Source of the DNA: Diplocarpon mali
Taxonomy: Eukaryota > Ascomycota > Leotiomycetes > Helotiales > Drepanopezizaceae
DNA: 21,566 nt
Reading direction: 5' to 3'
Assembly (NCBI GenBank): GCA_024741835.1
Contig: JAENRP010000442.1
Span: forward strand, 8,921 to 30,486
Shown here: positions 10,711 to 20,050 of the stretch, one piece after another
Layout of the letters: each line of letters opens with the position of its first letter
How positions within the stretch are numbered: the first letter of the stretch is position 1
Notes under the pieces: generated by a model
Databases searched by the model: none
What the model was told of the DNA's origin: nothing
What the model saw: only the letters and a program-made list of their open reading frames with translations
Position numbers and translations under genes: made by a program

Positions 10711-10774
10711 TATCTAGGCCTATATATTATATCCTAGCCTTCTTTAAAAGAGGCTTTAAGATAATATTAATATT
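10711..10774 (-). pseudogene. pol: Copia pol, block B: bridge between the two gypsy insertions
   Basis: This stretch (59 bp unique plus the duplicated target ATATT) is the only host DNA between the two gypsy elements. Read on the minus strand between blocks C and A it continues the copia frame (I-I-L-K-P-L-L-K-K-A-R-I, then a stop and Y-I-G-L-D-A), matching the segment between protease and the pre-integrase domain. The first five bases are the right target duplication of gypsy-I (TATCT). The last five (10770-10774) are the left duplication of gypsy-II (ATATT). Confidence 0.8.
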
Positions 10775-10935
10775 TGTAACAGCTGCACCTCTACTTAGTG
10801 CAATTACCTGGGAGTACAGCGTTTTAAGGTTTTGCAATCTCGATTCGATATAGGGTTTTCTCGAATCGACCCCGAAGGTGCAAAAGGATATTCTTGCATA
10901 ATATTATATAAACGGGTAATAGAGCTTCTAGCTGC

Positions 10936-10946
10936 TATATATATAA
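10936..10946 (+). promoter_or_regulatory. TATA-like box of the gypsy-II LTR promoter
   Basis: TATATATATAA followed by GGAAGAAGGG lies 34-44 bp upstream of the proposed self-primer (10980). In the 3' LTR the equivalent reads TATGTATATAA (18166-18176). The position fits a start of transcription near 10978-10982. Confidence 0.5.
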
Positions 10947-10979
10947 GGAAGAAGGGCTCTCCCCTAAGGAGGGTTCTCT

Positions 10980-10992
10980 AACTTCTTCGTTT
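10980..10992 (+). promoter_or_regulatory. Candidate self-primer segment in gypsy-II LTR
   Basis: AACTTCTTCGTTT is complementary over 13 nt (one G-U pair) to AAATGAAGAAGTT at 11084-11096, just after the LTR. It lies about 40 bp below the TATA-like box, where the transcript 5' end is expected. This is the geometry known for Tf1-type self-priming. Confidence 0.5.
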
Positions 10993-11083
10993 CCTTTATA
11001 TTAGACCTATAGAATACGCCTTTTGCACCACTTCTTACTCCTATACTTGATCTTGCACTTCGGCGGTTCTATATTATTATATT

Positions 11084-11096
11084 AAATGAAGAAGTT
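11084..11096 (+). promoter_or_regulatory. Candidate primer-binding site, gypsy-II (self-priming type)
   Basis: The sequence starts two bases after the LTR, has no TGG start expected of a tRNA-type site, and is complementary to LTR positions 10980-10992. It continues into GTTCTTC, giving a small local hairpin GAAGAAGTTCTTC. Confidence 0.5.
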
Positions 11097-11389
11097 CTTC
11101 TCCGCTGGGGACGGCTTTTAATAATATCCTACCCCTTTTGAAAATCGATTCGCGGTTGTTTCGACTTTCGATAGAGTTAGGATCCTAAAGATCTCTTAGA
11201 CAAACTGAGAGCTTAAGTATAGCTTATTAACTAGTATAATCGAGGAACGCTTTCATTAGCCAGATTTTCTTAACTACTCCTTTTATAGAAGCGCTATAGG
11301 CAGAAGTTAGGAGAGTACTATGCTACTGGAACCCTTTTTCTGCAGAACCCCTTTTTAACCGAATCCCTACTGAAACCAAAATCGGTAAA
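11097..11389 (+). other. Gypsy-II untranslated leader
   Basis: About 290 bp between the primer site and the Gag ATG. I see no convincing ORF or repeat in it. A GGAACCC/AGAACCCC pair of short repeats lies near 11325-11350. Confidence 0.4.
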
Positions 11390-12769
11390 ATGAATTCCCT
11401 ACTAGCCGGAAGTTAGCAAATACAGAATATACCCGGTTCGTTTAAAGAACCAGCTTCTATAGGGAGTACCCCTACTCCAGCCCTTAGGGCCAGACCTTCC
11501 TCTGCTACTAAGGGCAAGAGACTATAACGATACAGTTAAGCCAATTGAAATAAACGAGACTTTTCGAACCCGAACGTCTTATAAGGAATAGTCTTAGGTT
11601 TAGAGGAATCTATATAACGCTAAGACCAATCTAATCGACAACTATAAAGCGAGATTAGTAAGATTGCCTAGGCTATTTCTAGCTTAAAGACCCTAGCTTA
11701 TTAAAGCTAAGAGACGGCTTAGCGCGTATATCAGACTACTAAGCGAGATTCCACCTACCCTTGCGAGACTTAGCCTCCTTTAGAAGTCGATACAGATATG
11801 AAACAGCCAAAAATTCAGCTGACCGAAAAGATCACCTCCCTTAACGATAGAACCTCCTTAACGTATAAGCAGTAGTTAGCTTTAGTCTAAGACCGACTGC
11901 AAGTCAACGCCGACCTATATCCGAATGAGCGAGCTCGCCAAGCCTTTATTTAGGGATCTACCACAGGATAAGCCCGAACGTACCTCGAACCCTAGTACCT
12001 TTCGGAGACTAACCCCTTTCGAAACTGTTAAGAAATAGTAGAACTGCTAAGCAGTTACTTTTTGACTAGCTAAGAGGTAGACCTATTTCGATCCACTTTT
12101 TATCACCTTTATATAAAAGAAGCCGGTTATTCTAAAGAAACTTTCCCTTAGTTTCAAGCCCGATTCTAATCTACCGCGATCTAAGGAGAGGTCTTAAGAT
12201 CTAAGTGGTTCTTCTTTATATAGAATAAGATTACCCCTTAGCTTAGAGCTGCCTGCGCTTTAGCTAAGGCCTCTTAAGGGAAGGACTATACTATTATAGT
12301 CAACCAATTAAACGCCCTTAATGCTAAATGCTAAAGCAATTAACTTCTTAACCCTTCGACTAGAAGCAAGGCGATCCTGGTATTATACCAGAAGATATCC
12401 GGTTTGCTCCTTAATAAGACCGCTCGCGGTCCGAGCGCCGGAAGTACCACCCGAGTTTCTAGGACACCAGCCCCGAAGCCGACTACCCCTTTTCGCCGAG
12501 ACACGCCAGCTAAGGCTAGTTCTCCTACTTTGCCCTTTAAGTAAGCCACCTACTAGACCTATGGCAAAACTGGTCACTATAAGACCGAGTGCCCTTTTGC
12601 AAGTAAGATTAATGCTTTAAAAGATATAGAGGAAGCTGATCCGACTCTGGACTTAACTAAGAATAGGGTCGAAACGGAAGAAGATTAGGAAAACGAAGAG
12701 GCCTAGGAAAAGACTCCTACTTAGGCCTGCGAAAGTGCGACTTATCGAAGCTAGATCTTAACTCTTTAA
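11390..12769 (+). pseudogene. gag: Gypsy-II Gag (capsid and CCHC nucleocapsid), RIP-broken
   Basis: The ATG at 11390 is in frame 2 with everything that follows, so I take it as the start. An N-terminal Ser/Pro-rich part is followed by a helical stretch. The capsid region starts near 11816, with R-L-Q-V-N-A-D-L-Y-P-N-E-R-A-R-Q-A-F at about 11900 and the retrotransposon-Gag segments Y-L-E-P and K-E-A-G-Y-S-K-E-T-F-P further on. A basic, Pro-rich linker (about 12350-12540) precedes a zinc knuckle at 12551-12592: Y-*-T-Y-G-K-T-G-H-Y-K-T-E-C, that is CX2CX4HX4C with two Cys turned to Tyr and His and the last Cys kept. An acidic tail follows and the frame ends in TAA TAA at 12767. Pol overlaps in the -1 frame. 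The protein would assemble the particle. Confidence 0.85.
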
Positions 12770-15700
12770 TAAGAGGGAAGCAATTCCTAACCTCTTGTAC
12801 TATTAGTATAAATGGACTTAGAGTATCATTATCAGCTTTAGTAGATACTAGAGCCCTTGGTTACCTATTTTTAAATTGTTCCCTTTTTATATATCTTTCG
12901 AGAGCGACCGGCTCTTAAATTCTTCCTTTGCCAGCCCCTATTCTTATCTATAGATTTTAGAATACCGTTTGCGCGTAAGCTACGCACTATATACGCTTTC
13001 ACTTAACAATTGATAGAAGGCGTATTTACAACTGCCCCTAGGTTATTCTCGACCTAGGCCAGCGCAATGCTATTATTAGAGTCAAATGGATGCGCCGATT
13101 TCGACTGAAACTTGATCCGAAGGAAAACCGATTTGTATAGCCTTTGTATTACCCCCTATCTCCTTGATTCGCAAAGGAAATTCTCATCCGTCTTCCCCCT
13201 TTTAAAGGACTTCGGATCCAATCTGATCATTAAGCCGACGTCAATCGTAAAGAATAGGAAATAGCTATAGATAAAGCTCGACAGATCAATAGAAGACAGT
13301 CTTGCGTTAATTTAGTAGTCCTAGCTAAGCGCAAGATCCCTATTGCTATTACTAGGCCCGCGCCCTTGCCTATGACTAAGCTAGATCTAGGAAAACAGTC
13401 TAATACGAATCGACCATAATCTAACCCTATTTGCAAATGCCCTAAAGCTGCAGTTCCTATTTGCGAAATTAGTACTAACGCCTTTTATTATAATATAAAG
13501 TGTAAGGAGACGGAGTTCTTTTAAACCAGTATTTACAAAGTGGATAGGATTCTAAAGGAAAGATACAAGCCTAAGAATCCCGATGTCGAAAAGCTGATCA
13601 ACAATCGACTCCCGAAACAGTACCGATCTCTAAGATAAGCTTTCTTAAAAAGGGATGCAGATACCCTCCCTCCCTATCAGTACTACGATTATAAGATATA
13701 GCTAAAAGGGCCCCTGCCTAACGCCTATTCGCCCCTTTACTGTCAATCTACTAAAGAGCTTAAGGTTATAAAGGAGTACTTACTTAAGAATTTAGACAAA
13801 GGCTTTATTAAGATAAGTACTAGCCCCTTTGCTTCGCTAGTGCTATTTGTAAAGAAGGCCGATAGTAGCCTCTAATTTTGCATAGACTACCGGAAGCTAA
13901 ACGCACTAACTCGGAAGGACGCTTACCTAATTCCGAGGATAGACGAGCTTTTAAGGCGAGTATCTACAGCTAAGATCTTTATAAAACTGGATATTCGAGC
14001 CGCTTTCAATCGGATACAAATGGACCCTAAATCAGAGGAATATACTACCTTTCGAATAAGGTACAGATCCTATAAATGCAAGGTTCTCCCATTCGGCCTC
14101 TATAACAGACCTAGTACTTACCAGCGGTATATGAATAACGTTCTTTTAAATTACTTAGATGATTTTTATATAGTATATTTGAATAATATTTTAATTTACT
14201 TAAAGAATATTAAAAAGCACTAGGGTCATATCGAAAAGGTACTAAAACGACTCTTAAAGGCTAGCCTTTAAGCAAATATCAAGAAGTGCGAGTTCTACAT
14301 TACTCGAACTTAATATCTTAGATATATTTTAATAATAATTAGGATTGAACTGGACCTTGAAAAGGTCGAACCGCTATGCAATTGGAAGTACCTGAAAACT
14401 ATTACTAAAGTGAAGTCCTACCTAGGATTTTACAAGTTCTACCGATAATTCATTCGCAACTTCAGGCTAATCGCCAAACCCCTCTCAGTTCTAACCCAAC
14501 CAATAGTGCCCTGGAATTGGATAAAAGAGTGCCGAATCGCTTTTAAAGAGCTTTATAAGCAGTTGCTCTCAATTTAGCGGATTTACCATTTTGACCCCGA
14601 CTTGCCTACAAAGCTGGAAACTGATGCTTCTAATAGCGTTATCGCCAGAGTACTTTCTTAGCAATACTCTAATAAGCAATAGTACCCAATTGGCTTCTAT
14701 TCGCATATACTCTCTAGCTATAAACCTAATTAGGAAATATATGATAAGGAACTCTTTGCTATCGTCGAATCCTGCTATAAATAGAGACCTAAGCTTATAT
14801 CACTTAAGGAGCGAGTTAATATTTACTTAGATTACCGCTCCCTTAAGTACTTTATAACTATTAAGGTTCTAATTGCGAAACAGTATCGATAGATGGAATT
14901 CCTATTTAACTTCAATTTTCGAATCGTATATACTCTTAGCAAAGACAACTGGAAGGCCGATATTCTTAGCCGCCGAGAGCAGGATATGCCAGTTTATAAG
15001 TAAGCGAAGCTAGATAGCCGATCTTAGGTTCTGATTTCCCTAGCCCGGTTAGACCCCTAAATCAATACCGAACTGGCCGATAAATTTCTCGCCGAATCTG
15101 CCGAAGGCACCCTTGCCCCGATGTCAACCGATGATCCCAATTCGACCCCAAATCGACCTAAGGATTCCTTTGATTTGATTAAAAAGCTTTATTAAAACAA
15201 CTGCAAATCCTTCTAAGAGATTCGCGCCGACCTCCTTAAGAACTACTCCTTAAAAGACAGATTGCTTTACTTTAAGAAGCGTCTCTGCGTACGCCGCAAT
15301 ACTCCCTTATGCACTCGTCTAATTTAGGAAGCTTATAACCAACCTTTAAGCGCGCACCCTAGTAGCTTAAAGACCTACTAGCTACTCGCTCCTAAGTACT
15401 ATTAGGTCGGGATAGGTTTAGACTGTAAAAGATTTGTTGCAAACTGCAGACCTTATCAATTCTCGCATTCGAAGACAATTAAATAATAAGGTCTCCTATA
15501 GCCTCTCCCTATTCCTAACTATCTTATATAGCACTTGTATTTAAATTTTAAGGATTTCCCTTCTAATAAGCACGGCTTTGATCGAATCTTGGTTTTTATA
15601 AACCGACTTAGTAAGAGCGCTATTATAATTCCTTATTAAAAAGATATCAACGCTTAAGGAACTACCCGACTGTTCGTTTAGTGGATTTATCAATTCGGCT

Positions 15701-16704
15701 ATACTCTAGAGATAATTACCTTAGACTGAGGCCCCTAATTCGTCTCCTCATTTTAAAGAGAGTTCTGCTATATCATTAGTATTAAGATTAAACTCTCTAT
15801 AGCGTACTATAAGGAGACTAACGGCCAAACGGAGATTATAAATAAGTATATTAATTTAAGGCTAAGGCCTTTTATTAATTACTATTAAGATAATTGGAGT
15901 AAACTGATTCTATTAATAGATCGTGCGCAATCGACTCTACCTTACGCTTCGATCGGTATAACCCTATATTAGCTTAGGTATAGAGTTGCACCTCAGATAA
16001 GTTAGGACTGGATCCCTCCGAAACCGTCTAGCCCATAGGAGAAATTGAATTAAGCAGAAGCCAAGCTGGTAGCAGAGAGGATATACGCAGCTTAAGAAGT
16101 AGCGAAAGGCAATATAGAATGCGCTTAAGAGAAAATGTGTAAGTCTACGAATTAATACTAAAGGGAAATTGATTAGAAACCTAGAGATATAGTCTACCTT
16201 TTAATAAAAAATCTTAAGAACTACTACCTTAGTAGGAAACTGGCCAATCAATAGGATAGTCCTTTTAAAGTTCTTAAGAAGGTAAGCAATTCATATCAGA
16301 TCAAGCTGCCTATAGGTTCTATAATATACAATATCTTTGCGCTAAAGCTACTATTTAAAGATCCGCAGAACCCCTTACTAGGTTAGGAATAACCCTAGCC
16401 TACTATAGAAAAGATCGCTAGGCAAAAAGAGTATAAAGTGTCTGAGATACTAGGTGTACGCCTATCTTAAGGAAAGCTAGAGTACTAGGTCAAATAGACT
16501 AGTTATAACCCTAATTCGAGTTAGTATTGCGCCTCAAATTTTGCAAGATCCTTATATAAGATTCGCGACTTTTATTAGGCCAATCCTATAAAGCTAAGGC
16601 CACCTTAGAACTTATAAGCTTAGCTAAAGGCTTAGGAAAGTGGTATAGATAATTACAGTCACTTAGAAGATGATAGGCCAAACGCGAAATGGGTTAGTAA
16701 ATAA
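12721..16704 (+). pseudogene. pol: Gypsy-II Pol: protease, RT, RNase H, integrase, chromodomain (RIP-broken)
   Basis: Frame 1 throughout. Protease: G-K-Q-F-L-T-S-C-T-I, then D-T-G-A as D-T-R-A at 12844-12855. RT: I-D-Y-R-K-L-N-A near 13885, K-L-D-I-R-A-A-F-N-R-I near 13984, L-P-F-G-L near 14086, and Y-L-D-D as Y-L-N-N at 14176-14187. RNase H: T-D-A-S near 14620, Y-D-K-E-L-F-A-I-V-E near 14740. Integrase: HHCC-like zinc region at about 15300-15460. Core residues at 15544 (Asp changed to Asn), 15724 (Asp kept) and 15832 (Glu kept) give D59D and D35E. Chromodomain at about 16429-16590 (E-Y-K-V-S-E-I-L-G-V-R to I-R-D-F-Y). TAA at 16702 is the likely true stop. Less damaged than gypsy-I Pol, but RT and integrase active sites are lost. 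Confidence 0.92.
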
Positions 16705-16775
16705 ATTTAAAAATATAAATAAAAAAAATAATAAAAATAGAAAAACAATAACGCTAGGCCAACTGCCTCCTCCCT
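16705..16775. terminator. A-rich spacer between convergent pol and antisense ORF
   Basis: Just after the Pol stop, 16705-16750 is nearly pure A/T on the plus strand (runs of A broken by T). The antisense ORF stops at 16776 on the other side. Such a tract could serve as a polyadenylation or termination zone for both strands. This is inferred from composition only. Confidence 0.3.
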
Positions 16776-17769
16776 TTATAACTCCTCTAACCCCTCTTCC
16801 TCCGCGCTTAAGGAAACAAGCTCCAATTCCGTTCCAGAGCTAGAGCTCGCCTCCTAAATACGCCTCTGCCTAGAACGACCCTGACCTCCTCCTCTTACCG
16901 CCGCTGGCGCTGCCCTACTAGCCGCCGCGCCCGACGCTACCCTCGCTACTGCGAGCCCCCCTCCTCCTATAAGAGACTCTGCCGCTACGGCAGTCCGCTC
17001 TGCCGACGCGGCGATAGACCCTAGGAGGCCTAGTATAGTTCGGCTGGATTGCTCTAACCTCGCCAGCCAGGACTCGATAAGGTTGCCGCGCTCCTATTAG
17101 AAAGTCAGCGGTCGATTCGATACTAATTCGGGTTTAACTTATAGCAACTATCGCCTGGATCCCTTCTAGCTGGCTTACCGTAGCCTTAGCCATAGAGCAA
17201 AGCTCTATAAGGCTAGCACGCTCCAATTAGGAGCGGCTAGTCGGAGCCTCTGCGCTAGCTACTAGCAGGAGGTTGACGAGAATCCGGGCGCGCTGGACCG
17301 CCTCCTGACGGAGCATCTCGCGGTTCCCTACTGAAACCGCACGCGCGTCCTCGTCGTCGTCGTCGTCGTCCCCCTCTTACTGCCAGGGAGCCTCCTTCCG
17401 CTACTCCTTAAGGGCCGCGGATAGCGCCGCGAACTCCTCACCGATATAGGAAGGAAGCTATAAATAAGTATCAGCGCGACCAAGTCTCTAGACTCGATTC
17501 GGGATACTTACAGGGATGCACTCCACCTTTTGCTCTTGGCATTAGTAGCACTTCTTACTACGCTCCGATTCAAACTCGCACTTATGCGTGATATTGCGCA
17601 TAAGGCGCCGCACGCACTAGTAATAATAAACGCAGTAGGCTACCGCAAGGGCGCCCGATAGCAGGGGAATTAGCACTACGCGTATTAGACGCGATTCGAC
17701 CCTGGACTAGGGCAAACTTACTTATAGTAATTAGTAGTAGTAATAGTAATTGTTTCTACTACTATGCAT
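16776..17769 (-). pseudogene. Antisense accessory ORF of gypsy-II: Cys-cluster, poly-Asp, Ala/Gly/Arg-rich protein
   Basis: On the minus strand an ATG at 17769 opens a frame containing a Tyr run, then a Cys cluster (codons at 17634, 17616, 17580, 17550, 17541 and 17520; C-x5-C-x11-C-x9-C-x2-C-x6-C). The first gap holds three Tyr codons that may be RIP-changed Cys or His. Next come a helical acidic stretch, six Asp codons (GTC run on the plus strand, about 17349-17370) and a helical segment (L-E-R-A-S-L-I-E-L). TAA at 17134-17136 ends this frame. The following part reads better one frame over (N-L-I-E-S-W-L-A-R-L-E-Q-S at about 17060-17095). It continues into an Ala/Gly/Arg-rich region and a Ser/Glu-rich tail, with a stop at 16776. 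So there is probably one frameshift near 17100-17135 plus RIP stops. The Cys pattern suggests zinc binding and perhaps nucleic-acid contact. I do not recognise the family and give no function. GC content is clearly higher than in the rest of the element. Confidence 0.65.
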
Positions 17770-17989
17770 TAGCCCTGCGCTATAATAGTAGGAGTAAGAG
17801 ACCTATGCGATTATATGCGGTTATTATACTAAGGAAGGAAGATCTTGCAAAGGGAAAAACAAATTTGAATATATAACGCGACTTGCGCTAAACTAAATAC
17901 AGAACGGTACCATTCGTATAATAATGCGCTAAGTACGTTACTATATAAAAATCATTATAACCTACCAACGCTTATAAGCAAGCGTTCTC
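17770..17989. other. AT-rich stretch between antisense ORF start and polypurine tract
   Basis: No gene is seen. By position it would hold the promoter and 5' untranslated region of the antisense ORF, but I can point to no specific box. Confidence 0.3.
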
Positions 17990-18001
17990 AAAGGGGGGGG
18001 G
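17990..18001 (+). promoter_or_regulatory. Polypurine tract of gypsy-II (A3G9)
   Basis: AAAGGGGGGGGG followed by TAG (18002-18004) and then the 3' LTR. It is identical in form to that of gypsy-I, although here pol ended 1.3 kb upstream. The TAG is therefore likely part of the priming junction rather than a selected stop codon. Confidence 0.85.
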
Positions 18002-18004
18002 TAG

Positions 18005-18311
18005 TGTAACGGTTATACCTCTACTTAATGCAATTACCTAGGAGTACGGCGTTTTAAGGTTTTGCAATCTCGATTCGATATAGGGTTTTCTCAAATCGAC
18101 CCTAAAGGTGCAAAAGGATATTCTTATATAATATTATATAAACGGGCAATAGAGCTTCTAGCTGCTATGTATATAAGGAAGAAGGGCTCTCCCTTAAGGA
18201 GGGTTCTCTAACTTCTTCGTTTCCTTCGTATTAGACCTATAGAATACGCCTTTTGCACCACTTCTTGCTCCTATACTTGATCTCGCACTTCGGCGGTTCT
18301 GTGTCGTTATA
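18005..18311 (+). repeat. Gypsy-II 3' LTR (307 bp)
   Basis: The partner of 10775-11081. It starts TGTAACGG and ends GTTCTGTGTCGTTATA. It is RIP-damaged in its first half and better preserved in its second half, the opposite of the 5' LTR. Confidence 0.95.
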
Positions 18312-18316
18312 ATATT
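18312..18316. repeat. Target-site duplication of gypsy-II, right copy (ATATT)
   Basis: An exact match to 10770-10774 on the other side of the element. Confidence 0.85.
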
Positions 18317-20050
18317 AAACCTATCTATAAGCGCTATATTCCTAAGCTCTAAGTCTCTTCTATTAGCAAGAACCCCTTTTATTAGACATATACCCCTCTC
18401 CCTTATTAGCAGACTTAAGCTCCTTGCCTTTATATAATCCTAGGGATATGCGATTTTTAATAATCTAGGAATTAGAAGCTCCTCTTAATTAATAAGGTGT
18501 ATTGCAGCGCAGTTATCGAATAGGGTTATATTTGAAAGAGCGTAGGGAGCTCTAAGGGTAGAGTATATTCCTAGGGTAAAGTCTTTAAAGAGAGTTGGAT
18601 CTAAGAGGGCGGCTATAATCTTGGATTTGCCGCTTCTTAAAGCTTTAGCAGATGTTCTTTCCTTAAATTGATCTATAAGAGCTTATTTGATATAAAAGAG
18701 CTTAGCTTAAAGCTCTCTCTATTTTAAGAAAGTAAGGTTTTTATATATTCTTTTAACCTTATTATAGCTAGAGAGGTTTTAAAGCATACCTTCCTTAGCG
18801 CTAGTTAAGGCGTATTTCAGCTTATTATACTCCTTTAGGTTTTAAAAGTGATTTTTGACCTAGGGGCAAAGGCACTTTTTAACGCTTCCCTCGAGAGTCT
18901 TCTTCGCCTTGCCTTTACTTAGTGCTCTTAGATTAGTATAATCGCCTACTCTTTTAAGCGAGGCGTATACTCTCAGGGTTACCTTTGATAAGGAGCTTGC
19001 GAGGCTTTGCTCTATTAAGCTCGAGAACCAATTGATATAGTAGACTATATCTTTTCTATACTTTAGACCTAGCTTATTATCTCTAATAAGCTTTGCCTAA
19101 GTCTGCTAAGATTAAGTAAGAGCCTAGTAGTAAACCGATTATAGAAACTTTATAATCGCAAAGGAGCCTTAAACCTTTAGGATTCTATATATTTATACTT
19201 CTTAGTAAATCTCCCTAAAGTTAATAAGCCAGGTCTTTAGGTCCACTTTACTACTCCTTATTTTAAAGAGCTTATTATTATAGTCTTCTTAAATTGACTC
19301 TATTATACTAACCTCAGAGGGGGCTAGTTCCTTGCGCAGGTGCTCTACAATCTATTGAATTGATAGTTTCCCCGCTTCCTTGCAGTTATATTGCACTGCT
19401 TAAAGTAATATAGGGTATACTATCTTAGTAATCTAATAGTATAACTAAATATAGGAGCTCCTATTCCTTTTCTACGCTTCTATTATAAGATTATATTATA
19501 TTATTGCTATCTTATACTCTAGCTCTACGTCTTTAGCTATTATTTTTGCGAATAGTACTAGAGCTGGCGTTTGTTAATCGAAAGCTTCCTACTATTGGTA
19601 TAACTTATAGTAGCTTTGCAATATTCTTTGGTCCTATCCTTCTACTATTTTTTTAAGCTGCAGCGGTTCTATTTCTAGATCTAGTAGGTGTGGAGCTTCA
19701 TTCTTATAAAGCAGAGCTTGGTTTCTTATCTCTATAGTATACAGTTTAGGGTTATTAATCTGTCTTAGCTTCTTTATATGCTTCTAGAGCTGTAGAAATT
19801 CGGCTTAAAACTCTAGCTTGGTGTACTAAATGCGCTATGACTTCCTATCCTAGAGTATAACTCTATTAGAGCTAAGCTCTTGAGCTTCTTTTTACTAGTA
19901 TTCGCTTATATTGACTAGGATAGTAGGGAGTATAAGTTCTATTAATTGGCTAGGAGCGTTGGAACGTCGAGTCTGGTCGTATAATGCGTATAGGCAAGGG
20001 AGAATGGATGAAAAATAGTAGTGAAACCTCTTTAAGAAGTCTTTAAACAT
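18317..20050 (-). pseudogene. gag: Copia Gag and protease, block C (RIP-broken)
   Basis: The minus-strand ATG at 20050 (M-F-K-D-F-L-K-R-F) opens a frame that runs unshifted to the gypsy-II junction. About 400 codons of a helical, Lys/Glu-rich Gag lead to a short Cys-rich site at about 18840-18875 (C-L-C-P then H, spaced like the compact zinc knuckle of fungal copia elements). The protease region has F-D-N-C-A-A-I-H-L-I-N at about 18488-18520, corresponding to the D-S-G-A active-site segment of copia proteases. After it come R-G-I-C-L-I-K-G and L-I-D-R-F at the junction. Stops are scattered at expected Trp/Gln sites. Gag and Pol share one frame, as in many fungal copia elements. Confidence 0.8.

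Larger units (their letters stand above)
10775..11081 (+). repeat. Gypsy-II 5' LTR (307 bp)
   Basis: It starts TGTAACAGC and ends GTTCTATATTATTATA, and pairs without gaps with 18005-18311. Differences are transitions. Roughly the first half keeps C/G relative to the 3' copy and the second half has T/A where the 3' copy has C/G. It contains a TATA-like box (10936-10946). Confidence 0.95.
10775..18311 (+). mobile_element. Gypsy-II: full-length Ty3/gypsy chromovirus with an antisense accessory ORF
   Basis: A 7537-bp element is bounded by two gap-free 307-bp LTRs and an exact 5-bp target duplication ATATT (10770-10774, 18312-18316). The order is LTR, leader, Gag (frame 2), Pol (frame 1, -1 relative to Gag) with chromodomain, an A-rich spacer, an antisense ORF (17769 to 16776), A3G9 tract and LTR. 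It is less damaged than gypsy-I: several catalytic residues and long stop-free stretches survive. It belongs to a different family from gypsy-I, with unrelated LTRs. Confidence 0.95.

Noticed and set aside
12321..12620. Open frame of 99 codons on the plus strand, and two minus-strand frames over 12340-12577
   Set aside because: They lie in other frames over the gypsy-II Gag linker and zinc knuckle, which reads clearly in frame 2. They are open only because that part is GC-richer.
13230..13436. Minus-strand open frame of 68 codons
   Set aside because: It lies opposite the protease-RT linker of gypsy-II Pol and shows no recognisable motif.
14020..14223. 67-codon open frame taken as a separate small gene
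   Set aside because: It is in frame with gypsy-II Pol and is simply the stop-free core of the RT domain containing the Y-L-N-N box.
14591..14830. Plus-strand open frame of 79 codons
   Set aside because: It is out of frame with the RNase H domain of gypsy-II, which is clear in frame 1 (T-D-A-S, Y-D-K-E-L).
17349..17370. GTC trinucleotide microsatellite
   Set aside because: It is better read as the six-Asp run of the antisense ORF. Its position between helical segments fits coding, although expansion by slippage is still possible.
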